Positions 1 through 8,324 of a stretch of DNA of 60,527 nt are shown piece after piece. This DNA is from Pseudomonadota bacterium (GTDB taxonomy: Bacteria > Myxococcota_A > UBA9042), in NCBI GenBank assembly GCA_005792545.1, contig SXRM01000303.1, positions 1 through 60,527 of the forward strand, given 5' to 3'. The stretch's first letter is position 1. Every line of letters starts with the position of its first letter. Below the pieces are notes generated by a model, which was not told the DNA's origin, did no database searches, and saw only the letters and a list, made by a program, of their open reading frames with translations. The translations under genes and the position numbers were made by a program.

Positions 1-579
1 AATCTCCTCTTGCGGGACGGTGGCATGGCCACGGTCCGGTGTCCGTGGTTCATGGTACCCGACCCCGGGCGCGAACCTCAGCCGAGCAGCTTGCGGTACT
101 GCACGAAAGTACTGGTCCTTGTTGGCCCAGTGCACGGCGACTTCCTCGCCCTCGTACGGGATGGCGTAGACGCCCGGCTTGTAGACACGCTTGGCCACAA
201 AGTCGCCGTCGGCGTAGTACCGCCGGAAAAAGCGGAACAGGTGGTCGTACACCTCGCTTTCGAGCTGGCCTACATCGACCGCGTCGTCGGCTAGCTGGGC
301 TCGCAACTGTTTGACCTTCGGCAGGGATTCTGTGTCCGCTCCGAGCGCATGAGCCTGCTCGATAGCCTTGGCGAGCTCCAGCTCAATGCCTGACTTGTCT
401 GACGCCTTGTACAGGCCAAAGGCCGCTTGCACCTGCGGCAGCAGGTCGCGGTCCAAGAACTGAGTCACTTCCGCGCTCTTGGCGCGCAGGACGCGATAGA
501 GCCCGAAGTCGAGGTCCGGCTGGTCCAGCTGAAACAGTTCGCGCAGCAGGCTCCTCAACTGGATGTACTTGTGCGTCAT
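1..579 (-). CDS. Site-specific DNA methyltransferase, N-terminal part (runs off window or broken)
   Basis: The leftward reading frame starts at the ATG at 579-577 and stays open to the window edge. The first ~155 residues (MTHKYIQLRSLLRELF..., then LDFGLYRVL, RDLLPQVQAAFGLYK, FRRYYADGDFVAKRVYKPG and YEGEEVAVHWANKDQY) match, from memory, the conserved N-terminal region of large type III-like site-specific adenine methyltransferases (COG2189-like). No catalytic DPPY or FxGxG motif lies inside the window. After HWANKDQY (about position 109) the family pattern stops and the frame reads low-quality sequence. Moving one base gives FVQYRKLLG followed by a stop, so the gene may be truncated by a deletion or frameshift rather than simply cut by the window. 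It lies outside the island, left of its left att repeat. The family assignment is fairly sure; whether the gene is intact is not. Confidence 0.6.
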   Translation of the reverse strand, partial: MTHKYIQLRSLLRELFQLDQPDLDFGLYRVLRAKSAEVTQFLDRDLLPQVQAAFGLYKASDKSGIELELAKAIEQAHALGADTESLPKVKQLRAQLADDAVDVGQLESEVYDHLFRFFRRYYADGDFVAKRVYKPGVYAIPYEGEEVAVHWANKDQYFRAVPQAARLRFAPGVGYHEPRTPDRGHATVPQEEI

Positions 580-871
580 GCGGTCGATTGTCCGCTGGTG
601 CACTTGGGGCGGTCAATCGGCTGGTGGACGGATCGGCGCATCGGCACGAGCGCCTTGGACGACGTTCACCGGGCTGGACGGCGTTTGGGGTTGGCGGCCA
701 AGGCTTCAGGCGCCGTCGGGTCGTCGCCTTGTGCAGTCTCCGCAAGCCAATGACCGCCGGACAGCCGTTGACTGCTGTCGCAGTGGATATCCCGGGGTGC
801 TCGAGACGGTGTGAGCGCGATAACCGCTTGTCCTTGTCGCCCAAAAGCGTGTTGTCGTAGGGCAAAATAGC
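580..871. other. Stretch without a convincing gene
   Basis: Between the methyltransferase fragment and the hairpin at 872-904 no reading frame shows a recognisable motif, a good ribosome-binding site or a domain. Long frames here look like products of high GC content. It may contain the promoter of the leftward methyltransferase, but no clear -10/-35 pair is visible. Confidence 0.4.
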
Positions 872-904
872 GAAAGCCTCGGTGACGTAATCACCGAGGC
901 TTTC
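872..904. terminator. Perfect 14-bp hairpin, probable native terminator of tRNA-Asn
   Basis: GAAAGCCTCGGTGA (872-885) and its exact complement (891-904) flank a 5-nt loop. Reading leftward, the stem is followed by a short T-containing run (GCTATTTTGCC). It sits just beyond the tRNA-Asn 3'-half copy at 944-985 in the leftward transcription direction, as expected for the original terminator of that tRNA before the island inserted. Confidence 0.6.
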
Positions 905-943
905 TGTGGTTCGCCTACGCAAAGGATGCGGCGTAGTTTGAAA

Positions 944-985
944 TGGCTCCGACGCCGTGACTTGAACACGGGACATGGTGATTAA
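944..985 (-). other. attL: 42-bp copy of the tRNA-Asn 3' half
   Basis: This 42-bp stretch is identical to 24627-24668. In leftward orientation it runs from the anticodon loop through the T-arm and acceptor stem to CCA. Identity stops exactly after position 985 (A here, C at 24669). The distance between the two starts is 23,683 bp. This is the classic footprint of a tyrosine integrase inserting into a tRNA gene. Confidence 0.93.
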
Positions 986-1046
986 ACGTCTTTCAACGTC
1001 GTGTGTCTGGCGGTGTCAGGAAGTGTCCAGAAGTACGGCAATACTA

Positions 1047-1075
1047 TTGACAATACCGTGAGATAGTGATAAAGT
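1047..1075 (+). promoter_or_regulatory. Candidate integrase promoter
   Basis: TTGACA at 1047-1052, a 17-bp spacer, then TAAAGT at 1070-1075. The -35 box is overlapped by a direct repeat, CAATAC at 1039-1044 and 1051-1056 (12-bp period, about one helical turn), which could be an operator. The start codon of the integrase (1178) lies about 100 nt downstream. Confidence 0.5.
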
Positions 1076-1120
1076 TGTTCCAGGCGGTGCCACATGATTT
1101 CTGGCGCTGCAAGGGTCAAT

Positions 1121-1143
1121 TTCCGACCCCAATCCGACCCCGG
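1121..1143 (+). repeat. Left copy of paired CCGACCCC boxes
   Basis: Two CCGACCCC boxes separated by AAT and followed by GG. An almost identical pair (spacer AATT) lies at 24557-24580, 47 bp inside the right att site and in the same orientation. Presence just inside both ends of the island suggests integrase arm-type sites; this is inference. Confidence 0.55.
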
Positions 1144-1177
1144 CGGCCAGAGGCCGACACGGGCAGGCGAGGAAGCG

Positions 1178-2386
1178 ATGCGACGCGAAGTACCTTTGAT
1201 CTTCACCGACATGTTCGTGGAAAAGCTCAAGCCAACGAAGAGCCGATACGAAAAGCGTGAGGTGAACGCCCACGGCAATGGCGTACTGGCGTTGCGTGTG
1301 AGCCCAAACGGGCACAAGGCGTGGCAATACCTCTACACCCTCGATGGTCGCGACCGGCGCATGACGTTGGGCGACTATCCGGCGATGACGCTGCAAGCAG
1401 CGCGCGTCGCGAAGAATGCGGCTGAGCTTGCTCGCCAATTGGGGCGCGACCCCGGCGCGGTAATCGTTGACGCTCGCGAGGCCGAACGCAGGGCACCGAC
1501 AGTTGCCGCGCTGGCGGCGCTGTACCTGGAACAGCACGCCCGCGGCAAGAAGGATGGCGGGGCGCGCGACGGCAAGATTCTGGACCGCGACGTGCTTCCT
1601 GTGTTCGGTGCACACAAGGCGGAGGCAATCGAGCGGCGCGACGTGCGCGACTTGCTGAAGCGGATCGTGGACCGCGGTGCCCCGATTCAGGCAAACCGCA
1701 CGCTCGCCGTGGTGCGCAAGATGTTCAACTGGGGCATTAGCGAAGATTTGGTGCCAACGAACCCGTGCATCGGGATCAAGCCGCCCGGAAAGGAAACACA
1801 GTGCGACCGCGTGCTGAGCGAAACTGAACTGCGGTCGGTGCTGGCTGTGCTACCGAACGCATTGGGCATGGCGCCCGCATCGAGGCTCGCGCTGCAGTTC
1901 CAGTTGGTGACTGCCCAGCGGTGTGGCGAGGCGCTGTCGCTGCGCTGGGACGAATTGGACCTTGCCGCCGGCTGGTGGACTATTCCTGCGGCCAAAGCCA
2001 AGAACGGCAAATCGCACCGGGTGCCGCTTTCGCCGCAAGCGCTGGATCTGCTGGCGCGGGCGCGGGCGCTGAATCCCGATCGGTCGGTCGTGTTCCCGTC
2101 ACACCTTGGCGATCAGCCGATGGTCGAAACGGCGGTGGGCCGGGCGCTGGCCCGCAACCTCGCGCAATTTTCAGTTGCCGCTTTCACGCCCCACGACTTG
2201 CGCCGTACCGCTGCGTCGCACATGACCGGGATGAAGGTGCCGCGACTCGTCGTGTCGAAAATCCTCAACCATGCGGAGCAAGGTGTGACCGCGGTGTATG
2301 ACCGCCACAGCTACGATTCCGAAAAGCGCGAAGCGCTGGAAATGTGGGGCAAGCGGCTGGTTGAACTGGGCTGGGTGGTCAAATGA
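1178..2386 (+). CDS. P4-type tyrosine integrase
   Basis: Site-specific recombinase of the phage P4/CP4 type: an N-terminal DUF4102-like domain (residues ~5-90, with GVLALRVSPNGHKAW and RRMTLGDYPAMTLQAAR), a SAM-like core-binding domain, and a C-terminal catalytic domain. The active-site residues are all visible: Arg in QRCGEALSLRW, Lys in AKAKNGKSHRVPLS, HDLRRT, His in LNHAEQ, and the nucleophile Tyr in VTAVYDRH. I chose the ATG at 1178 because GAGGAAG precedes it with good spacing; a longer frame from 1094 would translate through the CCGACCCC boxes. It lies 0.2 kb from the left att repeat and reads into the island. It should catalyse insertion into and excision from tRNA-Asn. Confidence 0.93.
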   Translation: MRREVPLIFTDMFVEKLKPTKSRYEKREVNAHGNGVLALRVSPNGHKAWQYLYTLDGRDRRMTLGDYPAMTLQAARVAKNAAELARQLGRDPGAVIVDAREAERRAPTVAALAALYLEQHARGKKDGGARDGKILDRDVLPVFGAHKAEAIERRDVRDLLKRIVDRGAPIQANRTLAVVRKMFNWGISEDLVPTNPCIGIKPPGKETQCDRVLSETELRSVLAVLPNALGMAPASRLALQFQLVTAQRCGEALSLRWDELDLAAGWWTIPAAKAKNGKSHRVPLSPQALDLLARARALNPDRSVVFPSHLGDQPMVETAVGRALARNLAQFSVAAFTPHDLRRTAASHMTGMKVPRLVVSKILNHAEQGVTAVYDRHSYDSEKREALEMWGKRLVELGWVVK

Positions 2387-2563
2387 CGGCGGGCGGCGAC
2401 AAGCCGCAAGCGGGCAAAGCGGCCAGTCGCGCGGAAACGACTGCACGCTGACCTCTGGACGCGGCGCTGCTTCGGCGAGTTCGGGCGCGACATTGAGGGG
2501 TTGGTGGCGCTCGACGCCACGACGATCGAGATGTGCGCTCTGCCGGCCATTGGTACGGGCTAG
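2383..2563 (+). pseudogene. Small frameshifted ORF overlapping the integrase stop
   Basis: An ATG overlaps the integrase stop (ATGA) and reads MTAGGDKPQAGKAASRAE before an early stop at 2449. One frame over, from about 2435, the sequence continues KRLHADLWTRRCFGEFGRD...IGTG to a stop at 2561-2563. Joining the two gives a coherent ~60-aa basic protein with a single-base defect in GGAAACG. I do not recognise the family. It could be an accidental frame. Confidence 0.35.
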
Positions 2564-3087
2564 TAGTCGGGGTCGGAGTCCTTGCCGTTCGGGTAGGTCG
2601 GCGCCGTTGAGCGGTATCGTGACCGCACAAAACTGCCAACCTGGCTGCCGCTGGTGCCGTTGGATTGGTGACTGCGGTGAACCCCGGCAGAAGGGGATAC
2701 CGTGGCTGTTCGTGGAGGTAGCATGGCGAAGTGCATGGAACAACCCTCGCACCAAACCCGGTTGCCCGTCGGCAGTGCCCAAACGGTCGCGTTGCAGTCG
2801 GGGCAGGTCAACTTGCGCACGCGGCGGGCGAGTTCTGTGAGGCCCTGGAACTCCGTTGGCGTGAGGTTGAGCCAGCGCAGCAAGTCGCGCAGGCGGCCGA
2901 CCTCGGCCTCGGTGAGCGTCGCGGCCGGCGCCTTGCCGATGGCCTTTTTCTGGTCGGCGATGCGGCAGTAGCCGGCGACCGTGTGGCGGCTGAGTTCGAG
3001 TTCGTCCGCGATCTCGATGATGCGCGCGCCAGAATTGCGGCGTGCGATGATCGTCTGCTGAATAGCAGGGGGTAGTTTCGCTGTCAT
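2560..3087 (-). CDS. Small HTH / zinc-ribbon protein, putative regulator
   Basis: A 175-aa protein starting at the ATG at 3087, preceded on its strand by GGAGAAAC. Residues ~8-45 (IQQTIIARRNSGARIIEIADELELSRHTVAGYCRIA) form a homeodomain-like helix-turn-helix. The middle has two CxxC pairs (CPDC and CEGC), a zinc-ribbon arrangement. The C-terminal ~45 residues are low complexity and may be degenerate. It faces the integrase and overlaps the tail of the small ORF at 2383-2563. It lies between integrase and defence operon, a usual place for an island regulator. It could repress integrase or the operon; this is inference. Confidence 0.6.
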   Translation of the reverse strand: MTAKLPPAIQQTIIARRNSGARIIEIADELELSRHTVAGYCRIADQKKAIGKAPAATLTEAEVGRLRDLLRWLNLTPTEFQGLTELARRVRKLTCPDCNATVWALPTGNRVWCEGCSMHFAMLPPRTATVSPSAGVHRSHQSNGTSGSQVGSFVRSRYRSTAPTYPNGKDSDPDY

Positions 3088-3168
3088 TGTTTCTCCGAGC
3101 GACACAGTCCGGCGGACTGGTACGCGATCGTACACAATACGGGTCCACGATCGTCCGTCAAGGCCGCC

Positions 3169-3333
3169 ATGACCGGCCAAATGCCCTCAGACGACGAGAT
3201 CGCTTGGTTGCGTTGGGTCATGTTGGCGCCGCGGCGTCGAACCACCATGGCAATGCGGCGCCGCAGTGACCGGCATTGGCATGAGGCATTTGGCGAAGGG
3301 TCGCGATGGTGGCTGATCGAGAACCGTGCCTAA
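3169..3333 (+). CDS. Small Trp/Arg-rich hypothetical protein (54 aa)
   Basis: ATG at 3169 opens a 54-codon frame, MTGQMPSDDEIAWLRWVML... to ...WWLIENRA, ending TAA at 3331-3333. The rich tryptophan and basic content is unlike chance frames in this GC-rich DNA. No domain is recognised and the ribosome-binding site is weak. It sits between the divergent HTH gene and the helicase operon and could be an Alp/Xis-like small basic DNA-binding protein, but nothing in the sequence proves that. Confidence 0.35.
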   Translation: MTGQMPSDDEIAWLRWVMLAPRRRTTMAMRRRSDRHWHEAFGEGSRWWLIENRA

Positions 3334-3356
3334 GATCGTTGACGTCACGTGACTGG

Positions 3357-3385
3357 TTGCGCCCAGGTATCGCAGATGTTATACG
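3357..3385 (+). promoter_or_regulatory. Candidate promoter of the defence operon
   Basis: TTGCGC at 3357-3362, a 17-bp spacer, and TATACG at 3380-3385, about 42 nt before the helicase start at 3427. The match to sigma-70 consensus is moderate (4/6 and 4/6). The palindrome-like GACGTCACGTGAC lies just upstream at 3341-3353. No other credible promoter was seen before the operon. Confidence 0.3.
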
Positions 3386-3426
3386 TGGGCCCTACGGCCC
3401 GCCCGGTACGCTTGGTGAGCGAAACA

Positions 3427-6400
3427 ATGAGCGACCAAGTGACCCTGAGTGAAACACCAAACGCCGACTACGCAGAGCGCATCAAGCACCTGCGCGCCAG
3501 CGTCGGGCTCACGCAGGTGGCGCTGGCGAAGCGCCTCGGCGTGTCGTTCCAAACCGTGAATCGCTGGGAGAACAGCAAGTGCGCGCCCACGCAGCTCTGC
3601 TGGACCCAGCTGCGCAAATTGGCAGACGGCAAAGACGACATCGTCGCAGTGGAGGCGCCCGTGCCTGAAGCGGAACCCGTGCTCGACTTCACGGCCTCGG
3701 CTGACCGAATTCGCGTGCTGGCCGAAGGCGAACGCCTGTCGTTCGGCCACCTTGCCAACCCGGCCTTCGCGACTGAGATTTCCAGCATCGACCCCTTGCC
3801 GCACCAGCGCATCGCCGTGTACGAGCGGATGCTGCCACAGAACCGCCTGCGCTTCCTGCTGGCCGACGACGCCGGCGCCGGCAAGACCATCATGACCGGC
3901 CTGTACATCCGCGAAATGCTGGCTCGTCGGCGGTTGCGGCGCATCCTCATCATCAGTCCCGCGGGTCTAGTCGGCAACTGGCAGCGCGAGTTGCGCACCT
4001 TGTTCGCGATGGGCTTTCGCATCGTGTCCGGCGACGACGCCAAGAACGGCAACCCCTTCGTGGGCGAAGCGTCCAACCAACTGGTCATCAGCATCGACAC
4101 ATTGGGTAGCGAGCGCGTGTTCACACGGCTGCAGGCGCTCGCCGTCGAGCCCTACGACCTGGTCGTATTGGACGAAGCTCACAAGCTCAGTGCGAGCCGC
4201 GGCGCGGACATGCGTGTCGACAAGTCGCGGCGCTACAAACTGGCCGAAGCGCTCGCGGGCGTTCAGGTTCGCGACCCGCACTGGCGGCTGCCGTGGCGCA
4301 CACAGCACCTGCTGCTGCTGACGGCGACACCGCACATGGGCAAGGACTACCCGTACTTCTCGCTTTGGCGCCTGCTGGAACCGGACATCTTGCCGACGCC
4401 CGACGCCTTCTCCGCGCTGCCCGTTCAGGAACGCGACAACCACTTCATCCGTCGCACCAAAGAAGAGATGGTCTACCTGGACGGGCGGCCGCTGTATCCG
4501 AAGCGTGACTCGGCGACGCTTGGCTACGCGCTGACCCAGGGCGACGTGTCGGAGCAGAAGCTCTACGACGAGACGACTGACTACCTGCAGTTCGTCTACA
4601 ACCGCGCGAAAATCCTGAACCGTCAGGCCGCACAGTTGGCGATGAGCGTGTTCCAGCGGCGGCTGGCGAGTTCGACCTATGCGCTGCGGCGTTCGCTGGA
4701 ACGGCGACTGCAGCGGCTGGACGACTTGGCTGCGCAGCTTGCCAACGGCGAGATGACGGCGGAGCACATGCGGCGTGCGCAATTGGCGCTGGCCGAGCAA
4801 GGCGCCGCGTTCGACAGCAAGACGGCCGATGAAGAAGCGCCGCACGACGGCACAGAAGAGCGCGAGTCGGACGAAGACATGCTCATGGCGGGCGTCATCG
4901 CGACGAACCTGACGGACCTGCAAGTGGAGCGCGAGCAGGTTGCGAAGCTACTGGAGCTCGCCCTGCAGGTCGAAGCGGCGGGCCACGAGTCCAAGTTCGA
5001 CAAGCTGCGCGAGCTGGTGACCGAGCCGCGCTACGCGGACGAAAAGATCCTGGTCTTCACTGAACACCGCGACACGCTGGAGTTTTTGGTCAAGCGACTG
5101 CACGGCATGGGCTACACTGGCCAGATTGCACAGATTCACGGCGGGCTGCACTACAGCTTGCGCGAAGCCGAGGTCGAGAAGTTCCGCAAGCCTATCGACG
5201 CGGGCGGCGCCCGGCTGCTCATCTGCACGGACGCCGCGGGTGAAGGCATCAACCTGCAATTCTGCTGGATTATGGTCAATTACGACGTGCCGTGGAACCC
5301 GGCGCGGCTGGAGCAGCGGATGGGCCGCATCCACCGCTACGGCCAGAAGCACGACCCGGTGGTCATCCTGAACCTGGTCGCGCCGTCGACGCGCGAAGGC
5401 AAAGTGCTCGACGTCCTGCTGCACAAGCTGGAGGAAATCCGTAAGGAAATGCAGTCTGACAAGGTGTTCGACTGCATCGGCCGCATCTTTGAGGACGTGT
5501 CGATTCGCCAGTACATGGACCGGATGCTGGAGGACGGCGCGAACGCGGACGACATCGCCGACGAACTCGGCGGGCGGCTGACCAAGGAGCAGGTGCTCGC
5601 CATCCAGGAGCGCGACGCCCATGTCTACGGCGGCGGCGGCGACGTTGCCAAGGAACTGCCCCGCGTGCGCGGCGACCTGCAGCGCGAGGTCTACCTGCGC
5701 TTGCTGCCTGGCTACACGCGGCACTATCTGCTGCAGGCCGCGCCGCTGGCGAATCTGGAACTGGACGGCGACCTCAGCGGCACGTTTGGCCTGCGTCCCG
5801 CCCAATCTGGTGCTTTGGACCCGCTTCTGGGCGCGCTGGAATCGTATCCGCCCTCCACCCGCAAGCGGTTTTCGCTGTCGCGGCCGGCGCCTGGGCAAGA
5901 CGCCGTGTGGCTGCACCCGGGCGAACCGGTGTTTGAGGCGCTGCGAGCGAGCTTGTCGGCGAAGCTGGCGCGCGACGGCGTGCGCGGCGCGGTGCTCATC
6001 GACCCGACCGCGACCGCGCCGTATGTCTTTCACCTGGTCAAGGTGTCGGTGGTGCGGCGCGCGGACCCTGACTTCCCGGAACTCAGCAAGGAAGAAGCGC
6101 TTGAGCATACCTTGGTTGGCATCCGCCAGTACGAGGGGGCGGCGTTTGAGCCCTGCCCGGTGGAACACCTGCTGCTGCTCAAGGGCGCCAAGGGCCTGCC
6201 GACCGAAGCGCAGCGGCTGGCGGTCCGGGCCCGCGAGGAGCGCGACCATGCGAAGGCGCACGTGCTGGAGCGGTATGGCCGCGAGCGCGCGCTGGCCCGC
6301 AAGAAGACGCTGACCGATGGGCTGGCCGAGCGCGAAGCGCTGGTTCAGCGCGGCTTTGACTTCGAGGAAGAAGAGCTCGCCAAGGCGCGGTCGGCGCATC

Positions 6401-6999
6401 GCGACAAGGCGCTCAAGGGTAACAAGAAGTCCGCGGAAGCACTAGACGAAGTCAAGGAGCGTCAGCACAAGCTCGGTGGTCGCCGCGACCACGCGCTGGC
6501 TGTCCTGCGTCGCGAGCCGGAGCTGGTCGCCGCAGGCAACGTGGAGTTCGTGGTGCACGCGCTGGTTGTGCCGGCCCAGTCGCTGGCCGACAAGGAAGCG
6601 CACGACAAGAACGTTGAAATGATTGCAATGCAGGTTGCACGTGCGTACGAAGAGGCGGCCGGCGCGGTGGTGCTGAACGTCCACACGCCCGAGTTGGCGC
6701 GCGCGGCTGGTTTGGGAGATAATCCCGGCTTCGACTTGGATTCCACTCGGCTAGACGGGACGCGGCGGTCCATCGAGGTCAAAGGCCGCGCCGACACGGG
6801 CGACATCGAGGTGTCCGAGAACGAGTGGGCAAAGGCGTGCAACTTGCGGGAACGGTACTGGATTTATGCGGTCTATGGGTGCGCGACGCCTACGCCGCGG
6901 CTGGTGCGGGTGCGCGATCCGTTCGCGACTCTGCTGGTGAAGGCCAAGGGTAGCGTGCTGGTGGGCGCGGCGGATGTTCGCGCGGCAGGGGAGGAGTAG
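3427..6999 (+). CDS. XRE HTH - SNF2 helicase - DUF3883 protein (first gene of defence operon)
   Basis: A 1190-aa protein. Residues ~13-68 form an XRE/Cro-type helix-turn-helix (GLTQVALAKRLGVSFQTVNRWE). The SNF2 ATPase core follows: Walker A DDAGAGKT near 147, DEAH near 249, LLLTATPH near 297, and a C-lobe with QRMGRIHRYGQK near 629. The C-terminal ~130 residues (GFDLDSTRLDG...RRSIEVKGRADTGDIEVSENEW) resemble DUF3883, found in many defence helicases. SNF2 helicases with this tail accompany DUF1156/DUF499 methylase systems and class 1 DISARM (DrmD). The fused N-terminal XRE domain is unusual and may target specific DNA or regulate the operon. I chose ATG 3427, matching where the HTH begins; an in-frame start at 3349 also exists. 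The next gene starts 5 bp after the stop. Confidence 0.9.
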   Translation: MSDQVTLSETPNADYAERIKHLRASVGLTQVALAKRLGVSFQTVNRWENSKCAPTQLCWTQLRKLADGKDDIVAVEAPVPEAEPVLDFTASADRIRVLAEGERLSFGHLANPAFATEISSIDPLPHQRIAVYERMLPQNRLRFLLADDAGAGKTIMTGLYIREMLARRRLRRILIISPAGLVGNWQRELRTLFAMGFRIVSGDDAKNGNPFVGEASNQLVISIDTLGSERVFTRLQALAVEPYDLVVLDEAHKLSASRGADMRVDKSRRYKLAEALAGVQVRDPHWRLPWRTQHLLLLTATPHMGKDYPYFSLWRLLEPDILPTPDAFSALPVQERDNHFIRRTKEEMVYLDGRPLYPKRDSATLGYALTQGDVSEQKLYDETTDYLQFVYNRAKILNRQAAQLAMSVFQRRLASSTYALRRSLERRLQRLDDLAAQLANGEMTAEHMRRAQLALAEQGAAFDSKTADEEAPHDGTEERESDEDMLMAGVIATNLTDLQVEREQVAKLLELALQVEAAGHESKFDKLRELVTEPRYADEKILVFTEHRDTLEFLVKRLHGMGYTGQIAQIHGGLHYSLREAEVEKFRKPIDAGGARLLICTDAAGEGINLQFCWIMVNYDVPWNPARLEQRMGRIHRYGQKHDPVVILNLVAPSTREGKVLDVLLHKLEEIRKEMQSDKVFDCIGRIFEDVSIRQYMDRMLEDGANADDIADELGGRLTKEQVLAIQERDAHVYGGGGDVAKELPRVRGDLQREVYLRLLPGYTRHYLLQAAPLANLELDGDLSGTFGLRPAQSGALDPLLGALESYPPSTRKRFSLSRPAPGQDAVWLHPGEPVFEALRASLSAKLARDGVRGAVLIDPTATAPYVFHLVKVSVVRRADPDFPELSKEEALEHTLVGIRQYEGAAFEPCPVEHLLLLKGAKGLPTEAQRLAVRAREERDHAKAHVLERYGRERALARKKTLTDGLAEREALVQRGFDFEEEELAKARSAHRDKALKGNKKSAEALDEVKERQHKLGGRRDHALAVLRREPELVAAGNVEFVVHALVVPAQSLADKEAHDKNVEMIAMQVARAYEEAAGAVVLNVHTPELARAAGLGDNPGFDLDSTRLDGTRRSIEVKGRADTGDIEVSENEWAKACNLRERYWIYAVYGCATPTPRLVRVRDPFATLLVKAKGSVLVGAADVRAAGEE

Positions 7000-7004
7000 C
7001 GGCA

Positions 7005-8324
7005 ATGCAAACAGATTCAGAAAGGTTGCTGGAGCGAATTCGCCTTGGCGAAGACACGGCACTTGAGTTGAAGGAGTTGGTGGTCGCGGGCAATCGGGTT
7101 GAGGCGCCTGCGCGCGCGAGTCTGGCTGACGAACTGGCAGCAATGGCAAATGCACATGGTGGTGCCTGCGTGCTAGGTGTCCGCGACAAGCCGCGTCAAG
7201 TTGTTGGCATCGAATTGGGGCACTTGGACGAAGCCGAAGCATGGTTGCGCAACATTTGCGCGGACCTCATCGAGCCACAGCTTGCACCGGCAATCTACCG
7301 GGTGACGTTGCCAACCCCGAGTGGAGCCCAAGCAGCCGTACTGCGGGTCGAAGTGCCGCGCAGCATGTTTGTCCATCGCAGCCCCGGCGGTTATTTTCAC
7401 CGGGTCGGCAGCAGCAAGCGCCAGATGTCGCCAGATTACCTCGCACGCCTATTCCAGCAACGCAGCCAGTCGCGCCTGCTGCGGTTTGACGAGGATCTCG
7501 TCCCGAATGCCACGTTGGCCGACCTCTCCGAGCCGCTGTGGCAGCGGTTTCGCACCCCGCGCTCGCAGTCAGAGCCGATGGAATCGTTGCTTGGCAAGCT
7601 GGCCATGGCGCGCCAAGACGAAAGTGGCGTGTGGCGGCCAACCTTGGCAGGCGTGTTGATGGCGACGACCGATCCGCTGCGTTTCATGCGCAATTCGTAC
7701 ATTCAAGCGGTCGCCTACGCGGGCACCACGACTGTGCCTGAGCGGCCTAGGGTAGCCTACCAACTCGATGCCGCCGACATATCTGGCCCGCTGGACCAGC
7801 AAGTCACCGACGCGCTGCGGTTCGTCGCCCGCAACATGAAGACGTCGGCGACCAAGGAATTCGGCCGCCGTGACTTGCCGCAGTACGACTTGGTGGCGGT
7901 TTTCGAGGCGCTGGTCAACGCCGTGGCCCACCGCGACTATTCGGTCTATGGCTCCAAGATCCGGCTGCGCGTGCACTCGGATCGCATTGAGCTGTATTCG
8001 CCCGGTGGTTTGGCCAACAGCATGGGAGTCGATGGGCTTGCGCTGCGCCAAGCGGCCCGCAACGAGGCGCTCACGAGCCTGCTCGCCAAATGCCCGGTGC
8101 CGGTGCTTGCTGTCGAAGCCGGGTCGGATCGGGCGACGATGATGGATCGGCGTGGCGAAGGTGTGAACTTGATTTTGGACCGCAGTCAGGCGCTTTCGGG
8201 GCGGTTGCCGGAGTTTCATTTGCTGGATGAAGCCGAGTTGATGTTGACGATTTGGGCGGCGGGGCCGACGGGTGATCAGGGTGGCTTGGGCGGGGCGGAT
8301 GTTCGCGGGGCGGGGGAGGAGTAG
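7005..8324 (+). CDS. AlbA_2 / HATPase_c_4 protein (COG2865-like, Schlafen AlbA domain)
   Basis: A 439-aa protein. The N-terminal ~130 residues are an AlbA_2 (Schlafen-type) domain (EDTALELKELV, LADELAAMANAHGGACVLGV). The C-terminal half holds a GHKL ATPase-like HATPase_c_4 domain (FEALVNAVAHRDYSVYGSKI near residue 300, IELYSPGGL). Such proteins are often annotated as transcriptional regulators but also occur as parts of defence operons. The last 13 residues, GGADVRGAGEE, nearly repeat the C-terminus of the upstream helicase (GAADVRAAGEE), and the DNA there doubles as the ribosome-binding site GGGGAGGAG of the next gene. The stop abuts the ATG of the CD-NTase with no gap, so translation is probably coupled. 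Confidence 0.85.
   Translation: MQTDSERLLERIRLGEDTALELKELVVAGNRVEAPARASLADELAAMANAHGGACVLGVRDKPRQVVGIELGHLDEAEAWLRNICADLIEPQLAPAIYRVTLPTPSGAQAAVLRVEVPRSMFVHRSPGGYFHRVGSSKRQMSPDYLARLFQQRSQSRLLRFDEDLVPNATLADLSEPLWQRFRTPRSQSEPMESLLGKLAMARQDESGVWRPTLAGVLMATTDPLRFMRNSYIQAVAYAGTTTVPERPRVAYQLDAADISGPLDQQVTDALRFVARNMKTSATKEFGRRDLPQYDLVAVFEALVNAVAHRDYSVYGSKIRLRVHSDRIELYSPGGLANSMGVDGLALRQAARNEALTSLLAKCPVPVLAVEAGSDRATMMDRRGEGVNLILDRSQALSGRLPEFHLLDEAELMLTIWAAGPTGDQGGLGGADVRGAGEE

Noticed and set aside
1094-1177. Longer N-terminus of the integrase from ATG 1094
   Set aside because: It would code through the CCGACCCC boxes and has no ribosome-binding site, while ATG 1178 has GAGGAAG and begins at the conserved domain.
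4948-6399. A 483-codon antisense frame inside the SNF2 helicase gene
   Set aside because: It lies opposite conserved helicase motifs and shows no recognisable features; it is a high-GC shadow.
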